This document shows positions 39,501-48,336 of a DNA stretch of 64,000 nucleotides, one piece after another (the first letter of the stretch is position 1; every line of letters begins with the position of its first letter). Source of the stretch: Halomonas elongata DSM 2581 (GTDB lineage: Bacteria; Pseudomonadota; Gammaproteobacteria; Pseudomonadales; Halomonadaceae); the NCBI RefSeq assembly GCF_000196875.2, contig NC_014532.2, positions 3,720,001 to 3,784,000 of the forward strand, given 5' to 3'. The notes below the pieces were generated by a model. The model was not told the origin of the DNA. It made no database searches and saw nothing but the letters and a program-made list of their open reading frames with translations. The position numbers and the translations under genes are program-made.

Positions 39501-40253
39501 ATGCACAATCACCAGCTACTCGACCACCCGCTGTTCGAGGAACAGCCACTGCGCGACATCCTCGAACCCTTCGGCTTCGAAGTCAGCATCAAGCTGACCG
39601 AACCCCCTATCGATCCGGTCTACGACGTTCCCGAGGCCATCGACGCTTATGCGAACGATCCCACCGCCTACATCGACCGGCTCACCTTCGAACACCCCAG
39701 TGGATTCACCGAGATTGACCGGAGCGAAAACGACGACGGCGACATCTACAGCGTGGCCGTGCGCGCCAAGACGGTATTCGCCCAACTGCTGCTCTGCGCC
39801 GACTCGAGCTTTGCACAGGAAATGAGGCCTCACGCTCGCTCCTATGCCGACGTCTATCGCGAGCGCATGCGGCAGCTCTCGACCGAGAGCTGGTCACGGG
39901 AGCATGACGATACCCACGATGGCGGCGAGCTATCCGCAGCAGCCGGCTGCTACGCCTTTGCTGCGTGCCGACAACTGATCGGCGTGGACGTTGATGGCGC
40001 GCGGCAAAGCTGGCCATGGGAGGCGCATTGGTGGAAACCCTCCGATGGCCCTCGCCGCAACCTGGTCAAAGCCGGCGCCCTGATCCTCGCCGAGATCGAA
40101 CGCCTCGACCGCGCCGCCGAACTGCCGGTAGATGAATCCTGCAGTGCATGTGGCTCAGTACCGGGCCAGTTCCATAGCCCTGAATGCCCAGCGACCAACG
40201 CGTTCACTGCCGGCCGCATCCCGAATGACGAGGGTCAGGGAGGTGAGGCATGA
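39501..40253 (+). CDS. Conserved phage protein, 250 aa
   Basis: Contains YRERMRQLSTESWSREHDDTHDGGELSAAAGCYA and WPWEAHWWKPSDGPRRNLVKAGALILAEIERLDR, a pattern recurrent in phage proteins encoded near early genes. The C-terminus has a Cys-rich motif CSACGSVPGQFHSPECP (zinc-finger-like). Enzymatic role unknown. Upstream leader is described separately. Confidence 0.7.
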   Translation: MHNHQLLDHPLFEEQPLRDILEPFGFEVSIKLTEPPIDPVYDVPEAIDAYANDPTAYIDRLTFEHPSGFTEIDRSENDDGDIYSVAVRAKTVFAQLLLCADSSFAQEMRPHARSYADVYRERMRQLSTESWSREHDDTHDGGELSAAAGCYAFAACRQLIGVDVDGARQSWPWEAHWWKPSDGPRRNLVKAGALILAEIERLDRAAELPVDESCSACGSVPGQFHSPECPATNAFTAGRIPNDEGQGGEA

Positions 40254-40636
40254 GTGTCCAGATAACCTTGCGTAACACTCATCAACTCACTCTCGACGAC
40301 CTGGTGGGCTTGGTGCCGACTAGCCCTGCAGCCGTGGAGCTGGCTGAGCTACGCGCCCGACCGCTGCCCTGCACCGTGGAATCATTCACGGCTTTGGACT
40401 CAATGGCTGAGGGCACGGCTTTGGTGCCTCGCGAAATCACCGCTGAGACCGGGCATAAAGCAGGGATGATTGGCGACTTCCACGAGACCATCACGCTGGA
40501 GTGCCTGCCCTGCGAGGGAGAGGGATGCGAATCCTGCCATGGCCCTGGCCAGCACCGGTGCCACATACCGGTCAGCTGGTCCACCATCAAGGCGATCCAC
40601 CGCAAAGTGGTCGAGATCGCGGAGGGCTGCCAATGA
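40250..40636 (+). CDS. Hypothetical protein with CxxC motifs
   Basis: A 128-residue protein (MSVQITLRNTHQLTLDDLVGLVP...). The C-terminal half has clustered cysteines ECLPCEGEGCESCHGPGQHRCH, like a zinc ribbon. Both ends overlap adjacent genes (ATGA). Location immediately before the methyltransferase suggests a linked role in DNA modification, which is a guess. Confidence 0.6.
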   Translation: MSVQITLRNTHQLTLDDLVGLVPTSPAAVELAELRARPLPCTVESFTALDSMAEGTALVPREITAETGHKAGMIGDFHETITLECLPCEGEGCESCHGPGQHRCHIPVSWSTIKAIHRKVVEIAEGCQ

Positions 40637-42369
40637 CCACCAACCCTCCCTCCGATCTCGCCTGGCGCACCCAGTTCGCCCTCGAATTCGAGGGCGAGAT
40701 CAACGTCGACCTGTTCGCCGGCGGCGGTGGTGCCTCCACCGGCCTAGAGATGGGCCTCAATCGACCGGTACACGTGGCCATCAACCATGATGCCGACGCA
40801 ATCAGCATGCACCAGGCCAACCACCCGGGTGCAGACCACTACTTGAGCGACGTCTACGAGGTCGACCCGCTCGCAGCATGCCAGGGCCGACCGGTCGGCC
40901 ATTTCCACGCCAGCCCCGACTGCACACATTTCACCCAGGCGAGCGGTGGCCAGCCCCGCAAGCAAGCGATTCGCTCACTCAGCTGGGTGGTGCACAAGTG
41001 GGCCGGCAAGATTCGGCCACGGGTCATTACCTTGGAGAATGTCGAACAGATCCTCCAGTGGTCCCCGTTGGTCGCCAAGCGCTGCAAACAGACTGGCCGT
41101 GTCGTGAAGATCGATAGGACTGTCGCCGCTCCAGGAGAGCGAGTCCCGCTCGAGGAACAGTTCCTGGTACCGGATCGCCGGCGGCGCGGCCACAACTGGC
41201 AGCATTTCGTGGCTGGCCTGCGCCGCCTCGGCTATGCCGTGCAGTGGCGCACCTTGCGTGCATGCGACTACGGCGCGCCCACCACCCGCGAGCGCCTGTT
41301 TCTGATCGCTCGTTGCGACGGCCGCCCGATCGTCTGGCCCGAGCCTACCCATCACAAGCACCCCAAGCGCGGGCAGAAGCGTTGGCGGGCGGCTGCCGAG
41401 TGCATTGACTGGTCGATCCCTACTCGCTCGATCTTCGACCGGCCCCGCCCGCTAGCAGACAACACCCTGCGGCGTATCGCCAAGGGCATCCAGAAGTTTG
41501 TGATCGACAGCGGCGACCCTCTCATCGTGCCGATCGCCAACTACGGCGGTACCGCCGACGCCGTCCATCCGATCGACGAACCTCTGCGTACCGTCACCGC
41601 CTCACCCAAGGGCGGCGCATTTGCCCTGGCCAGCGCGACCCTGGTGCAAACCGGCTATGGCGAACGGCCCGGCCAGTCACCCCGAGCACTGGACATTCGC
41701 CAGCCCCTCGGCACAGTGGTCGCCGGCGGCGGCAAACACGCCCTCGTCACCGCCTTCATGGCCCAGATGAACGGCGGCTTCTACGACGGCGCCGGCCGCG
41801 ACCTACGCGACCCGCTCAGCACTATCACCGGACGTGGCACCCAGCAGCAGCTGGTCACCGCCCACCTCGCCACTCTGCGCCGCAACTCCCACGGCGCCGA
41901 CATCCGCGGGCCGCTGACCACCATCGCCGCCCAGGGCGGCCACCACGCCTTGGTCGAGTGCCGTCTCTCACCCGATGACGAGGCCGGAGCGCTGCGCGTC
42001 GCCGCGTTCCTGATCAACTACTACGGCAAGGGTCAGCCGCGCGACCTGCGCGAACCGCTCGACACCATTACCACGCGGGACCGCCTGGCCCTGGTGACCG
42101 TCACGATCCAAGGCACACCCTATGTGATCGTCGACATCGCCCTGCGCATGCTCAAGCCGCGCGAGCTCTACCGTGCCCAGGGCTTCCCCGACAGCTACAT
42201 CATCGACCGTGGCCACGATGGTCGCCGCTTCACCCTCACAGCTCAGACCCGCATGTGCGGCAACAGCGTCAGCCCATTGCCCATGGCCGCCATCGCCCGG
42301 GCGAATCGGGTGGATCACCCCGCAGTCAGCCGCCGGGCGGCCAACGACGAGACACGGGAGGCATCATGA
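40633..42369 (+). CDS. DNA (cytosine-5) methyltransferase with repeated TRD region
   Basis: A 578-residue enzyme that methylates cytosine at C5. Motif I VDLFAGGGGASTGLEMG, motif IV-like SPDCTHFTQASGG (catalytic Cys), motif VI LENVEQI, motif VIII CDYGAPTTRERLFLIA and motif X GNSVSPLPMAAI are all present. The target-recognition region (residues about 313-490) contains five copies of a D-(I/L)-R-x-P-L-x-T-(I/V)-T-x-x-G-x-x-x-A-L-V motif. It may protect phage DNA from host restriction. The start at 40633 overlaps the upstream stop. Confidence 0.92.
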   Translation: MTTNPPSDLAWRTQFALEFEGEINVDLFAGGGGASTGLEMGLNRPVHVAINHDADAISMHQANHPGADHYLSDVYEVDPLAACQGRPVGHFHASPDCTHFTQASGGQPRKQAIRSLSWVVHKWAGKIRPRVITLENVEQILQWSPLVAKRCKQTGRVVKIDRTVAAPGERVPLEEQFLVPDRRRRGHNWQHFVAGLRRLGYAVQWRTLRACDYGAPTTRERLFLIARCDGRPIVWPEPTHHKHPKRGQKRWRAAAECIDWSIPTRSIFDRPRPLADNTLRRIAKGIQKFVIDSGDPLIVPIANYGGTADAVHPIDEPLRTVTASPKGGAFALASATLVQTGYGERPGQSPRALDIRQPLGTVVAGGGKHALVTAFMAQMNGGFYDGAGRDLRDPLSTITGRGTQQQLVTAHLATLRRNSHGADIRGPLTTIAAQGGHHALVECRLSPDDEAGALRVAAFLINYYGKGQPRDLREPLDTITTRDRLALVTVTIQGTPYVIVDIALRMLKPRELYRAQGFPDSYIIDRGHDGRRFTLTAQTRMCGNSVSPLPMAAIARANRVDHPAVSRRAANDETREAS

Positions 42370-42575
42370 TTCTGTACGCACTCGGATTCGCCTCGGGCGT
42401 GATCTCCACACTTGTTTTCGTAGCAATCCTCATCGCCAAGGGTGCGAAGGACCTGAACCATCGGGGCGAGGACGCGCATTCCTACGATCCCGAAGCTGGC
42501 ATTAACCAGCGCGAGGTGCCAAGCCAAACGACATCCAAGGTGGTACCACAGGAGGATCGCAATGCTCCCCGTTGA
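42366..42575 (+). CDS. Single-pass membrane protein, 69 aa
   Basis: A small protein with an N-terminal transmembrane segment (MILYALGFASGVISTLVFVAILIAKG) and a hydrophilic tail (SYDPEAGINQREVPSQTTSKVV). ATG overlaps the methyltransferase stop. Such proteins near int/xis often have unknown function. No lipobox. Confidence 0.6.
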   Translation: MILYALGFASGVISTLVFVAILIAKGAKDLNHRGEDAHSYDPEAGINQREVPSQTTSKVVPQEDRNAPR

Positions 42576-42855
42576 CCACGTCACAATCGAGCGATTCGCC
42601 GAGTTGACTGGCTACACGGCTGGGGCAGTGCGCTCGAAGATCCGCGACGGAAAATGGCGCGAAGGCCATGAATTCATCAAGGCCCCGGACGGCCGGGTGC
42701 TCATATCACTGGAGGGATACGCACGGTGGGTAACCAGCGGAGCAACCACGAAGGGGTCCGGATCGCTTCGGCCAGCACTATCGAGATCGACTTCTACTAC
42801 CAGGGAGTCCGCTGCCGCGAACGCCTCAAGCTCCAGCCCACCCCCGCTAACCTGA
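42562..42855 (+). CDS. xis: Excisionase-like protein (DUF1233 type)
   Basis: A 97-residue protein. Residues 8-55 (TIERFAELTGYTAGAVRSKIRDGKWREGHEFIKAPDGRVLISLEGYARWV, landmark parts) match the winged-helix excisionase pattern. The C-terminus, Ser/Thr-rich, overlaps the integrase start in another frame and may be non-conserved. It directs excision with the integrase. ATG follows GGAGG. Confidence 0.78.
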   Translation: MLPVDHVTIERFAELTGYTAGAVRSKIRDGKWREGHEFIKAPDGRVLISLEGYARWVTSGATTKGSGSLRPALSRSTSTTRESAAANASSSSPPPLT

Positions 42856-43916
42856 AGAAAGCGGCGCGCCACCGCGCCGCCGTCATCGACGCGATCGAGG
42901 CCGGCCACTTCGACTACCAGGTGACATTCCCGCGCAGCAAGAACGCCCGCAAGTTCCTGCGCGGGGATCGACTGGACCACTACCTGCGCAGCTGGCTCGA
43001 CGCCAAGAAACCGACGCTCAAGGCCAGCACCTACCGCGACTACCGCAAGACGATCGAGGGCCAACTGATCCCCGAGTTCGGCCACCTGCTACTGGCCGAG
43101 TTGAAGCGTGGCCACGTCCGCGACTGGGCGGCGACGCTCGCCTGCTCGAACAAGCGCATCGCCAACCTGGTCAGCCCGCTGCGTGCCGCCCTCGACGACG
43201 CCATGCACGACGAGCTGATCCACGCCAACCCACTGGCCGGCTGGCACTACCGAAAGCAGGAGGACCCACGGGAACGCGACGAACTCGACCCCTTCACCGC
43301 CGACGAGCAAGCCGCGATCCTTGCCGCCTGCCCGGACGCCGGCCAGCCGCTGCTGCAGTTCGCATTCTGGACCGGACTGCGCACCTCGGAGCTGGTCGCC
43401 CTGGAGTGGGGCGACATTGACTGGCGTCGCAAGCGACTCAAGGTCAGCCGTGCCATTACCCAGGCCTCCAAGGGCCAGGCCGAAGGCCCGAAGACCACCG
43501 CCGGCGCACGCACCATCGACCTGCTACCTCGAGCGATCGAGGCCCTCAAGGCCCAGAAAGCGCAGAGTTACTTGCACCCAAGCAGCCGCGTATTCCTCAA
43601 TCCGCGCACCGGCGACCCATGGACCGGCGACCAGGCCATACGCAAGACCTTGTGGGCCCACGCCCTCAAGCGTGCCGGCGTGCGGTACCGCCGCCCATAC
43701 CAGACCCGGCACACCTACGCATCGATGATGGTAAGCGCCGGCGAGCCACTCGCCTGGGTATCGCGACAAATGGGCCACACCAGCGTCGTCACCACCGCGC
43801 GGATCTACGCGCAGTGGATCCCTAATGCGCATGGCGCCGCTGGAGCCAAAGCAGACGAACTGTATGGGGAAAACCGTATGGCTATGCCTTACGTCGTGAG
43901 TGCTTACTTTTCCTAG
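42726..43916 (+). CDS. int: Tyrosine-recombinase integrase
   Basis: A 396-residue integrase. The N-terminus (STIEIDFYYQGVRCRERLKL) is a DUF3596 arm-binding domain, the middle is a SAM-like core-binding domain, and the catalytic part has R in TGLRTSELVALEWGD, H-x-x-R-like RHTYASMM, GH in MGHTSVVTT and Y in ARIYAQW. It recombines attP with the ssrA 3' end. It starts with GTG at 42726 inside xis, and ends 1 kb before attR. The 3' end overlaps the NYN gene convergently by 35 nt. Confidence 0.92.
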   Translation: MGNQRSNHEGVRIASASTIEIDFYYQGVRCRERLKLQPTPANLKKAARHRAAVIDAIEAGHFDYQVTFPRSKNARKFLRGDRLDHYLRSWLDAKKPTLKASTYRDYRKTIEGQLIPEFGHLLLAELKRGHVRDWAATLACSNKRIANLVSPLRAALDDAMHDELIHANPLAGWHYRKQEDPRERDELDPFTADEQAAILAACPDAGQPLLQFAFWTGLRTSELVALEWGDIDWRRKRLKVSRAITQASKGQAEGPKTTAGARTIDLLPRAIEALKAQKAQSYLHPSSRVFLNPRTGDPWTGDQAIRKTLWAHALKRAGVRYRRPYQTRHTYASMMVSAGEPLAWVSRQMGHTSVVTTARIYAQWIPNAHGAAGAKADELYGENRMAMPYVVSAYFS

Positions 43917-44685
43917 GAGGCTTATTTGGTGCCTCGTGCTTCCACCAAGATGGGCGTTTCGTAGGCTCAACCCCAGAAATTTTACTAATCTCAGCGACAA
44001 CGTCAAAGGATCTTACATTGTCTACGTGCTCTTTTAACCCGGCAGTGCAATTTTGCCACATAGGATCAAGAACAAAGTCTATACCATGAGTTCTGGCAAG
44101 CTTTGCCGCAGGAACAAAGTCGGAGTCCCCAGCCACCAAGACAATAACATCAGCATGGCCACCTAGTGCTATGGTGGTTATGTCCATCCCGAGTTTAAGG
44201 TCAACAGCTTTTTGAGAGAATTGGTAATGAAAATCTTCATTCCCAAGATCCTCCCATCTTCGGCGACCTTTCAGAAGATCCTGCAGAACATCAGCATTCA
44301 ACTGCCACCCAGCCCCGTCTGAGAGCTCTCCCATTCGCAGAGCTACTTTCCGCATCGACCGCAGCTTTTCATGAAATTCTTGACGAAGCACATAAGGCGG
44401 GTGCTTCTTGAAATTTTTTGTTCCTGGAGTCTTGTTCCCAGGCTCTGGCAAAGGATACCTTTTCTGTTCCAAGAAGGGTGGACAATCGTAAAAGTATGTT
44501 CTGTAGAGCTCGCGTTGAGGCGTTTTTTGGGTTGATTCAGAAATGTGTTTTATAGTGGCTGAATGAACTAGCTTGCTCAGATGCTCTGAATTCAGAATGA
44601 GGGCATCCCCAAAAAACTTTCTAACAAAGTGTTCAACCCGCTGAATGAAAAATCCCCCATCAATCAGAACAGCCGTGCGCTTCAT
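43882..44685 (-). CDS. NYN-domain (PIN-like) RNase protein
   Basis: A 267-residue protein: TAVLIDGGFFIQR at the N-terminus, QKAVDLKLGMDI in the middle and IVLVAGDSDFVPAAKLARTHG, the conserved Asp pattern of NYN/LabA-like nucleases. A basic C-terminus (KPPRKSKHSRRKA) may bind RNA. It is AT-rich relative to the integrase, lies between int and attR, and is on the opposite strand. Cargo genes there commonly serve anti-phage defence (inference). Confidence 0.82.
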   Translation of the reverse strand: MKRTAVLIDGGFFIQRVEHFVRKFFGDALILNSEHLSKLVHSATIKHISESTQKTPQRELYRTYFYDCPPFLEQKRYPLPEPGNKTPGTKNFKKHPPYVLRQEFHEKLRSMRKVALRMGELSDGAGWQLNADVLQDLLKGRRRWEDLGNEDFHYQFSQKAVDLKLGMDITTIALGGHADVIVLVAGDSDFVPAAKLARTHGIDFVLDPMWQNCTAGLKEHVDNVRSFDVVAEISKISGVEPTKRPSWWKHEAPNKPPRKSKHSRRKA

Positions 44686-44901
44686 TGACCCACCAAAGAA
44701 TGAATAGATAACAAAAAGGCCCAGGACAGCTGATCAGGACTTAAAATCTCCTGTGAGCTGTGCTGAGCCGGTATAGACAAACACTAGCTTTGCTCAAACA
44801 TTTTGTCAACCACTGGCTTCGCCATTCTCGCAACAGAGGGAACGCCATAGTCAATATTTGGTCACACATCAATATAACCCATTGATTTTTTTGCATATAC
44901 T

Positions 44902-44929
44902 GCGGGTTCGATTCCCGCCGCCTCCACCA
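44902..44929 (+). repeat. attR core, 28-bp direct repeat
   Basis: Exact copy of 130-157. The preceding sequence (44686-44901) is AT-rich, has no gene, and is the likely integrase arm region. No tmRNA body precedes it, so this is only the 3' end fragment. Confidence 0.93.
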
Positions 44930-44940
44930 GACACCCCGCA

Positions 44941-44974
44941 AAAACAGCCACCTACGGGTGGCTGTTTTTGTTTT
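44941..44974 (+). terminator. Original host ssrA terminator
   Basis: AACAGCCACC-TACG-GGTGGCTGTT followed by TTTGTTTT, 11 nt after attR. It is the host's own ssrA terminator separated from the gene by the prophage. It differs by one compensated base pair from the phage copy at 169-204. Confidence 0.88.
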
Positions 44975-45049
44975 AGTAATTCCCCTGACGAGACGCGCGA
45001 CTCCCTCCTAAACTGAAGTGGACATGATCACCGAACGAAGGAGTTCGCC

Positions 45050-45496
45050 ATGTTTCAGTCAATCCTGGTGCCCCTGGATGGATCAGAACACTCCCAGATG
45101 GCATTGCGTGTTGCCTGCCAGCTAACCCCGCAAACGGGGGCGCGCGTCATTCTCCTGCACGTTCCCGAACCGCTGGAGCACGAGCCGCTACTGGTCTGGG
45201 GCATTGGCGCCGTCCCCATGGGCTCTACCATGGAAGAGCGGGAAAAGGTCGGACAGTCGTTGCTCGACAAGGCCGTCGAAGAGGCCCGTTCCTATGGGCT
45301 GGATCCGGATGCCATCACGACCAAGCTCGCCCAAGGTGACCCTCGACAGCTGATCCTGGCCACGGCCAAGGAACAGAATGTCGACGCCATCGTCATGGGT
45401 AGCCGAGGCCTGAGCGAGCTCAAGGGGTTGATCGTCGGCAGCATTGCCCACCGCGTCAGCCACGCCGCGGATTGCCGGGTGATCACCGTCTACTGA
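45050..45496 (+). CDS. Universal stress protein UspA family
   Basis: A 148-residue protein (MFQSILVPLDGSEHSQMALRVACQL). The ATP-binding pattern G-x2-G-x9-G-S appears as MGSRGLSELKGLIVGSIAHRV, so it is likely an ATP-binding Usp. Start follows AAGGAG. First host gene after the prophage. Predicted cytoplasmic stress role, no further detail. Confidence 0.9.
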   Translation: MFQSILVPLDGSEHSQMALRVACQLTPQTGARVILLHVPEPLEHEPLLVWGIGAVPMGSTMEEREKVGQSLLDKAVEEARSYGLDPDAITTKLAQGDPRQLILATAKEQNVDAIVMGSRGLSELKGLIVGSIAHRVSHAADCRVITVY

Positions 45497-45512
45497 ATCA
45501 TCAGCCACGGAG

Positions 45513-45538
45513 CCGGAAAAGCACGAACGCTTTTCCGG
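45513..45538. terminator. Hairpin between uspA and lysR genes
   Basis: CCGGAAAAGC-ACGAAC-GCTTTTCCGG, a 10-bp stem lying in the gap between convergent genes (45497-45596). Internal A and T tracts make it a reasonable bidirectional terminator. Confidence 0.72.
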
Positions 45539-45596
45539 CGGCTGCCGCCGCGCTTCCCCTGCCCCGCGCACTCGACAAGCGCCGCGTAGACGCGGC

Positions 45597-46535
45597 TCAC
45601 TCCCCGGCGATATCGCGCAGGATGGCGCACAAGTGGCGGACGGGCTCGCTGAGTGCCTCGTTCTTGCGCGTCAGGATACCGAACGGGGAGAGTGTCTTGC
45701 CGACCGAGATCGGCAGCGCCTTGATCAGCCCGATTTCGAGATAGTCGCGCAACACCGATTCGGGCATCACCAGCACGCCATCGCTGCGCTTGACCAACTG
45801 CAAGGCCGCAAAGATCGACCCGCATTCGATGATATCGCGCGGCGACATCAGGCCCGCCAGCTCGAACTCCTTCTCCAGAACCTGTCGCGCCGGACTCTCC
45901 AGCGGCTGCAGGATCCAGGGCCAGGCTTCCAGCAGCGTCGCCAGCGACAACGATGCCTCATCGGCCAGGGGATGGTCGCGACGCACCACGGCCAGCATCG
46001 TCTCGTTGCCCAGTGACTCGAAGTCGAACTGGTTATGCTGGAGCGCGGTCACGTAGCGAGCGATGGCGATATCGATCTTGTTCTGGGCCAGCAGCTCCAC
46101 GAGCTGATCGCTGGTCTCGCCCAGCAATCGTACCTGCAGCAGCGGACGCTGACGCTTCATTTCGATCACTGCCTCCGCCACCAGATCGGGCGCCGCTCCC
46201 ATGATCGCCCCCAGTACCAGTTGGCCTTGATCGCCCAGTTGATGCCGATGCAGGGACTCGGCGCAGCGGTCCAGGCGGTTCAGCGCGCCATGGGCGAACT
46301 CGATCAGCACCTCTCCCAGGCGCGTCGGCTGTACACCGCGCGTGGTGCGCTCGAAGAGCCGGCATTCGAAGGTCGCCTCGATTTCACGCAGCATGCGCGT
46401 CGCCGCCGGCTGCGACATGTTCAGAGCCCTCGCCACCTGGTGCAGGTTGCGATGCTCATCGAGTAACGCGATCAACAGCAAGTGCTTGTAACGCAGCCGG
46501 TTGAGCAGCGCCGCGTGACGCATCGACTCCGACAT
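45597..46535 (-). CDS. LysR-type regulator divergent from rhamnose operon
   Basis: A 312-residue LTTR. HTH: NLHQVARALNMSQPAATRMLREIEATFECRLFERTTRG. The effector domain follows (LGAIMGAAPDLVAEAVIEMKR...). It is divergent from the rhamnonate dehydratase gene across 260 bp and so is the probable regulator of the rhamnose genes. Start at 46535 is preferred over an upstream ATG because of the conserved N-terminal length. Confidence 0.88.
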   Translation of the reverse strand: MSESMRHAALLNRLRYKHLLLIALLDEHRNLHQVARALNMSQPAATRMLREIEATFECRLFERTTRGVQPTRLGEVLIEFAHGALNRLDRCAESLHRHQLGDQGQLVLGAIMGAAPDLVAEAVIEMKRQRPLLQVRLLGETSDQLVELLAQNKIDIAIARYVTALQHNQFDFESLGNETMLAVVRRDHPLADEASLSLATLLEAWPWILQPLESPARQVLEKEFELAGLMSPRDIIECGSIFAALQLVKRSDGVLVMPESVLRDYLEIGLIKALPISVGKTLSPFGILTRKNEALSEPVRHLCAILRDIAGE

Positions 46536-46571
46536 GACACCTCTCTTTATTCCTGACACCCGAGCCCACGA

Positions 46572-46592
46572 TAACGGGAAGCTATTTCGTTA
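46572..46592. promoter_or_regulatory. LysR-type binding site candidate
   Basis: TAACG-N11-CGTTA, an inverted repeat with the T-N11-A arrangement, 37 nt upstream of the lysR start and 204 nt before the rhmD start. Probably the autoregulatory site. A second motif nearer rhmD is not obvious. Confidence 0.5.
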
Positions 46593-46795
46593 CGCCCCAT
46601 TCGACATTGGTCTAATCAAGCTCCATCCCTCCAGTTTCAAGGACTCCCCGAAGAGCCCATGAAGCCTCGTCTCCACGAAAACTGATAATGAAAAAGTATC
46701 ACACGGGACGAGCTCTGCATTAGCCAGCCGCCGCTATCGCGCGTATCTATTTCCCCACACCTTTTTCATTCGTCATCCATTGAAGGGACAGCATC

Positions 46796-47980
46796 ATGCC
46801 GATGCCCACCATCAAGCACATCCGTGCCTATACCGTCCGCGGCGGCGGCGCCGACTACCACGACCAGGGCGACGGCCACTGGATCGATGGCCAGATATCG
46901 ACGCCGATGAGCAAGTACCCCGAGTACCGCATGACGCGCAAGAGCTTCGGGCTGAATGTGCTCGGCACCCTGGTGGTCGAGGTCGAGGCCAGCGACGGGA
47001 CCACCGGCTTCGCGGTGACCACCGCCGGCGAGATCGGCGCCTTCATCGTCGAGAAGCACCTGGCACGCTTCGTCGAGGGCCAGCGCGTCACCGACATCGA
47101 GCGCATCTGGGACCAGATGTTCAATGCGACCCTCTTCTACGGTCGCAAGGGCGTGGTGCTCAACACCATCTCCGGCGTCGACCTCGCGCTCTGGGACCTG
47201 CTGGGCAAGATCCGCCAGGAGCCGGTTCACGCCATGCTCGGCGGCCCGGTACGTGACGAGCTGACCTTCTACGCGACCGGAGCACGACCCGACCTGGCCA
47301 AGCAGATGGGGTTCATCGGCGGCAAGATGCCACTCAAGCACGGGCCGGCCGAAGGCGATGCCGGGCTCGAGAAGAACCTCGCCCAGCTCTCCGACATGCG
47401 CGAGCGCGTCGGCAACGACTTCTGGCTGATGTTCGACTGCTGGATGAGCCTCGACGTCAACTACGCCACGCGTCTCGCCCAAGGGGCCCGCGAGTTCGAT
47501 CTCAAGTGGATCGAAGAGGCCCTGCCACCCGACGACTACTGGGGCTACGCCGAACTCAAGCGCAACGTGCCGACCGGCATGCTGGTCAACACCGGCGAAC
47601 ACGAGGCGACCCGCTGGGGCTTTCGCATGCTGATGGAGATGGCGTGCTGCGACGTCATCCAGCCCGACGTCGGCTGGTGCGGAGGCGTTACCGAGCTGAT
47701 CAAGATCTCGGCGCTTGCCGATGCCCACAACAAGCTGGTGGTGCCGCACGGCTCCTCGGTCTACAGCTACCACTTCGTCGTCACGCGCCACAACAGCCCG
47801 TTCGCCGAGTTCCTGATGATGGCGCCCGAGGCCGATGAAGTGGTGCCGATGTTCAACCCGCTGCTGCTCGACGAGCCGGTGCCGGAAAACGGCCGCATGC
47901 GCACCTCCCGGCTCGACGCCCCCGGCTTCGGCGTACGCCTGAATCCTGAGAGCCAGCTGGCACGTCCCTACGAGCACTGA
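46796..47980 (+). CDS. rhmD: L-rhamnonate dehydratase
   Basis: A 394-residue enolase-superfamily enzyme that dehydrates L-rhamnonate to 2-keto-3-deoxy-L-rhamnonate. Very close to E. coli RhmD by recall: [90 protein letters not shown], and [10 protein letters not shown]. Metal ligands (D/E/E) and catalytic His are in place. First gene of the operon. Confidence 0.93.
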   Translation: MPMPTIKHIRAYTVRGGGADYHDQGDGHWIDGQISTPMSKYPEYRMTRKSFGLNVLGTLVVEVEASDGTTGFAVTTAGEIGAFIVEKHLARFVEGQRVTDIERIWDQMFNATLFYGRKGVVLNTISGVDLALWDLLGKIRQEPVHAMLGGPVRDELTFYATGARPDLAKQMGFIGGKMPLKHGPAEGDAGLEKNLAQLSDMRERVGNDFWLMFDCWMSLDVNYATRLAQGAREFDLKWIEEALPPDDYWGYAELKRNVPTGMLVNTGEHEATRWGFRMLMEMACCDVIQPDVGWCGGVTELIKISALADAHNKLVVPHGSSVYSYHFVVTRHNSPFAEFLMMAPEADEVVPMFNPLLLDEPVPENGRMRTSRLDAPGFGVRLNPESQLARPYEH

Positions 47981-48012
47981 TCACGACAGACATCGACCGG
48001 AGCGCCAACGAC

Positions 48013-48336
48013 ATGCCGATCCGAGCCCTTCGCATGACCCTGCACCCCGGCCAGGAAGCCGAGTATCGGCGGCGTCACGCGGCCATCTGGCCGGAGTTGG
48101 TCACGGCACTGCGCGAAGCGGGGATCGAGGAATACCGCATCTTCCTCGATCCCGAATCACGCCATCTCTTCGCCATCATGACGCTGGCCGACGATCACCG
48201 GGTCGACGACCTGCCGTCACTGCCGGTGATGCAGCGCTGGTGGCACGCCATGGCCGATATCATGGACACCGAACCGGACGCCTCGCCGCAGAGCGTGGCG
48301 CTGGATGAAGTGTTCACGATGCTTCCCGAGGAATGA
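48013..48336 (+). CDS. rhaM: L-rhamnose mutarotase
   Basis: A 107-residue RhaM-like protein (MPIRALRMTLHPGQEAEYRRRHAAIWPEL). Interconverts anomers of L-rhamnose. Motif RRHAAIWPEL with catalytic His and YRIFLDPESRHLFAIM, VMQRWWHAMADIM, and LDEVF at the C-terminus. Stop overlaps the lactonase start by ATGA. Confidence 0.9.
   Translation: MPIRALRMTLHPGQEAEYRRRHAAIWPELVTALREAGIEEYRIFLDPESRHLFAIMTLADDHRVDDLPSLPVMQRWWHAMADIMDTEPDASPQSVALDEVFTMLPEE

Larger units (their letters stand above)
130..44929. mobile_element. Integrated lambda-like temperate siphophage (prophage) in ssrA
   Basis: The element is bounded by 28-bp direct repeats (130-157 and 44902-44929) and carries integrase, excisionase-like, repressor, replication, lysis, terminase, head and tail genes. 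Head genes follow lambda order (TerS, TerL, W, portal, protease/scaffold, D, E) and the tail has a 2374-residue tape measure, so a long non-contractile tail is expected. No essential module is obviously broken, so it may be inducible (inference). The host sequence resumes with the original ssrA terminator at 44941. Confidence 0.93.

Noticed and set aside
44902..44929. A second tRNA/tmRNA gene at the right end
   Set aside because: Only 28 nt of the acceptor/T-arm are present with no folded body upstream; it is the attR copy.
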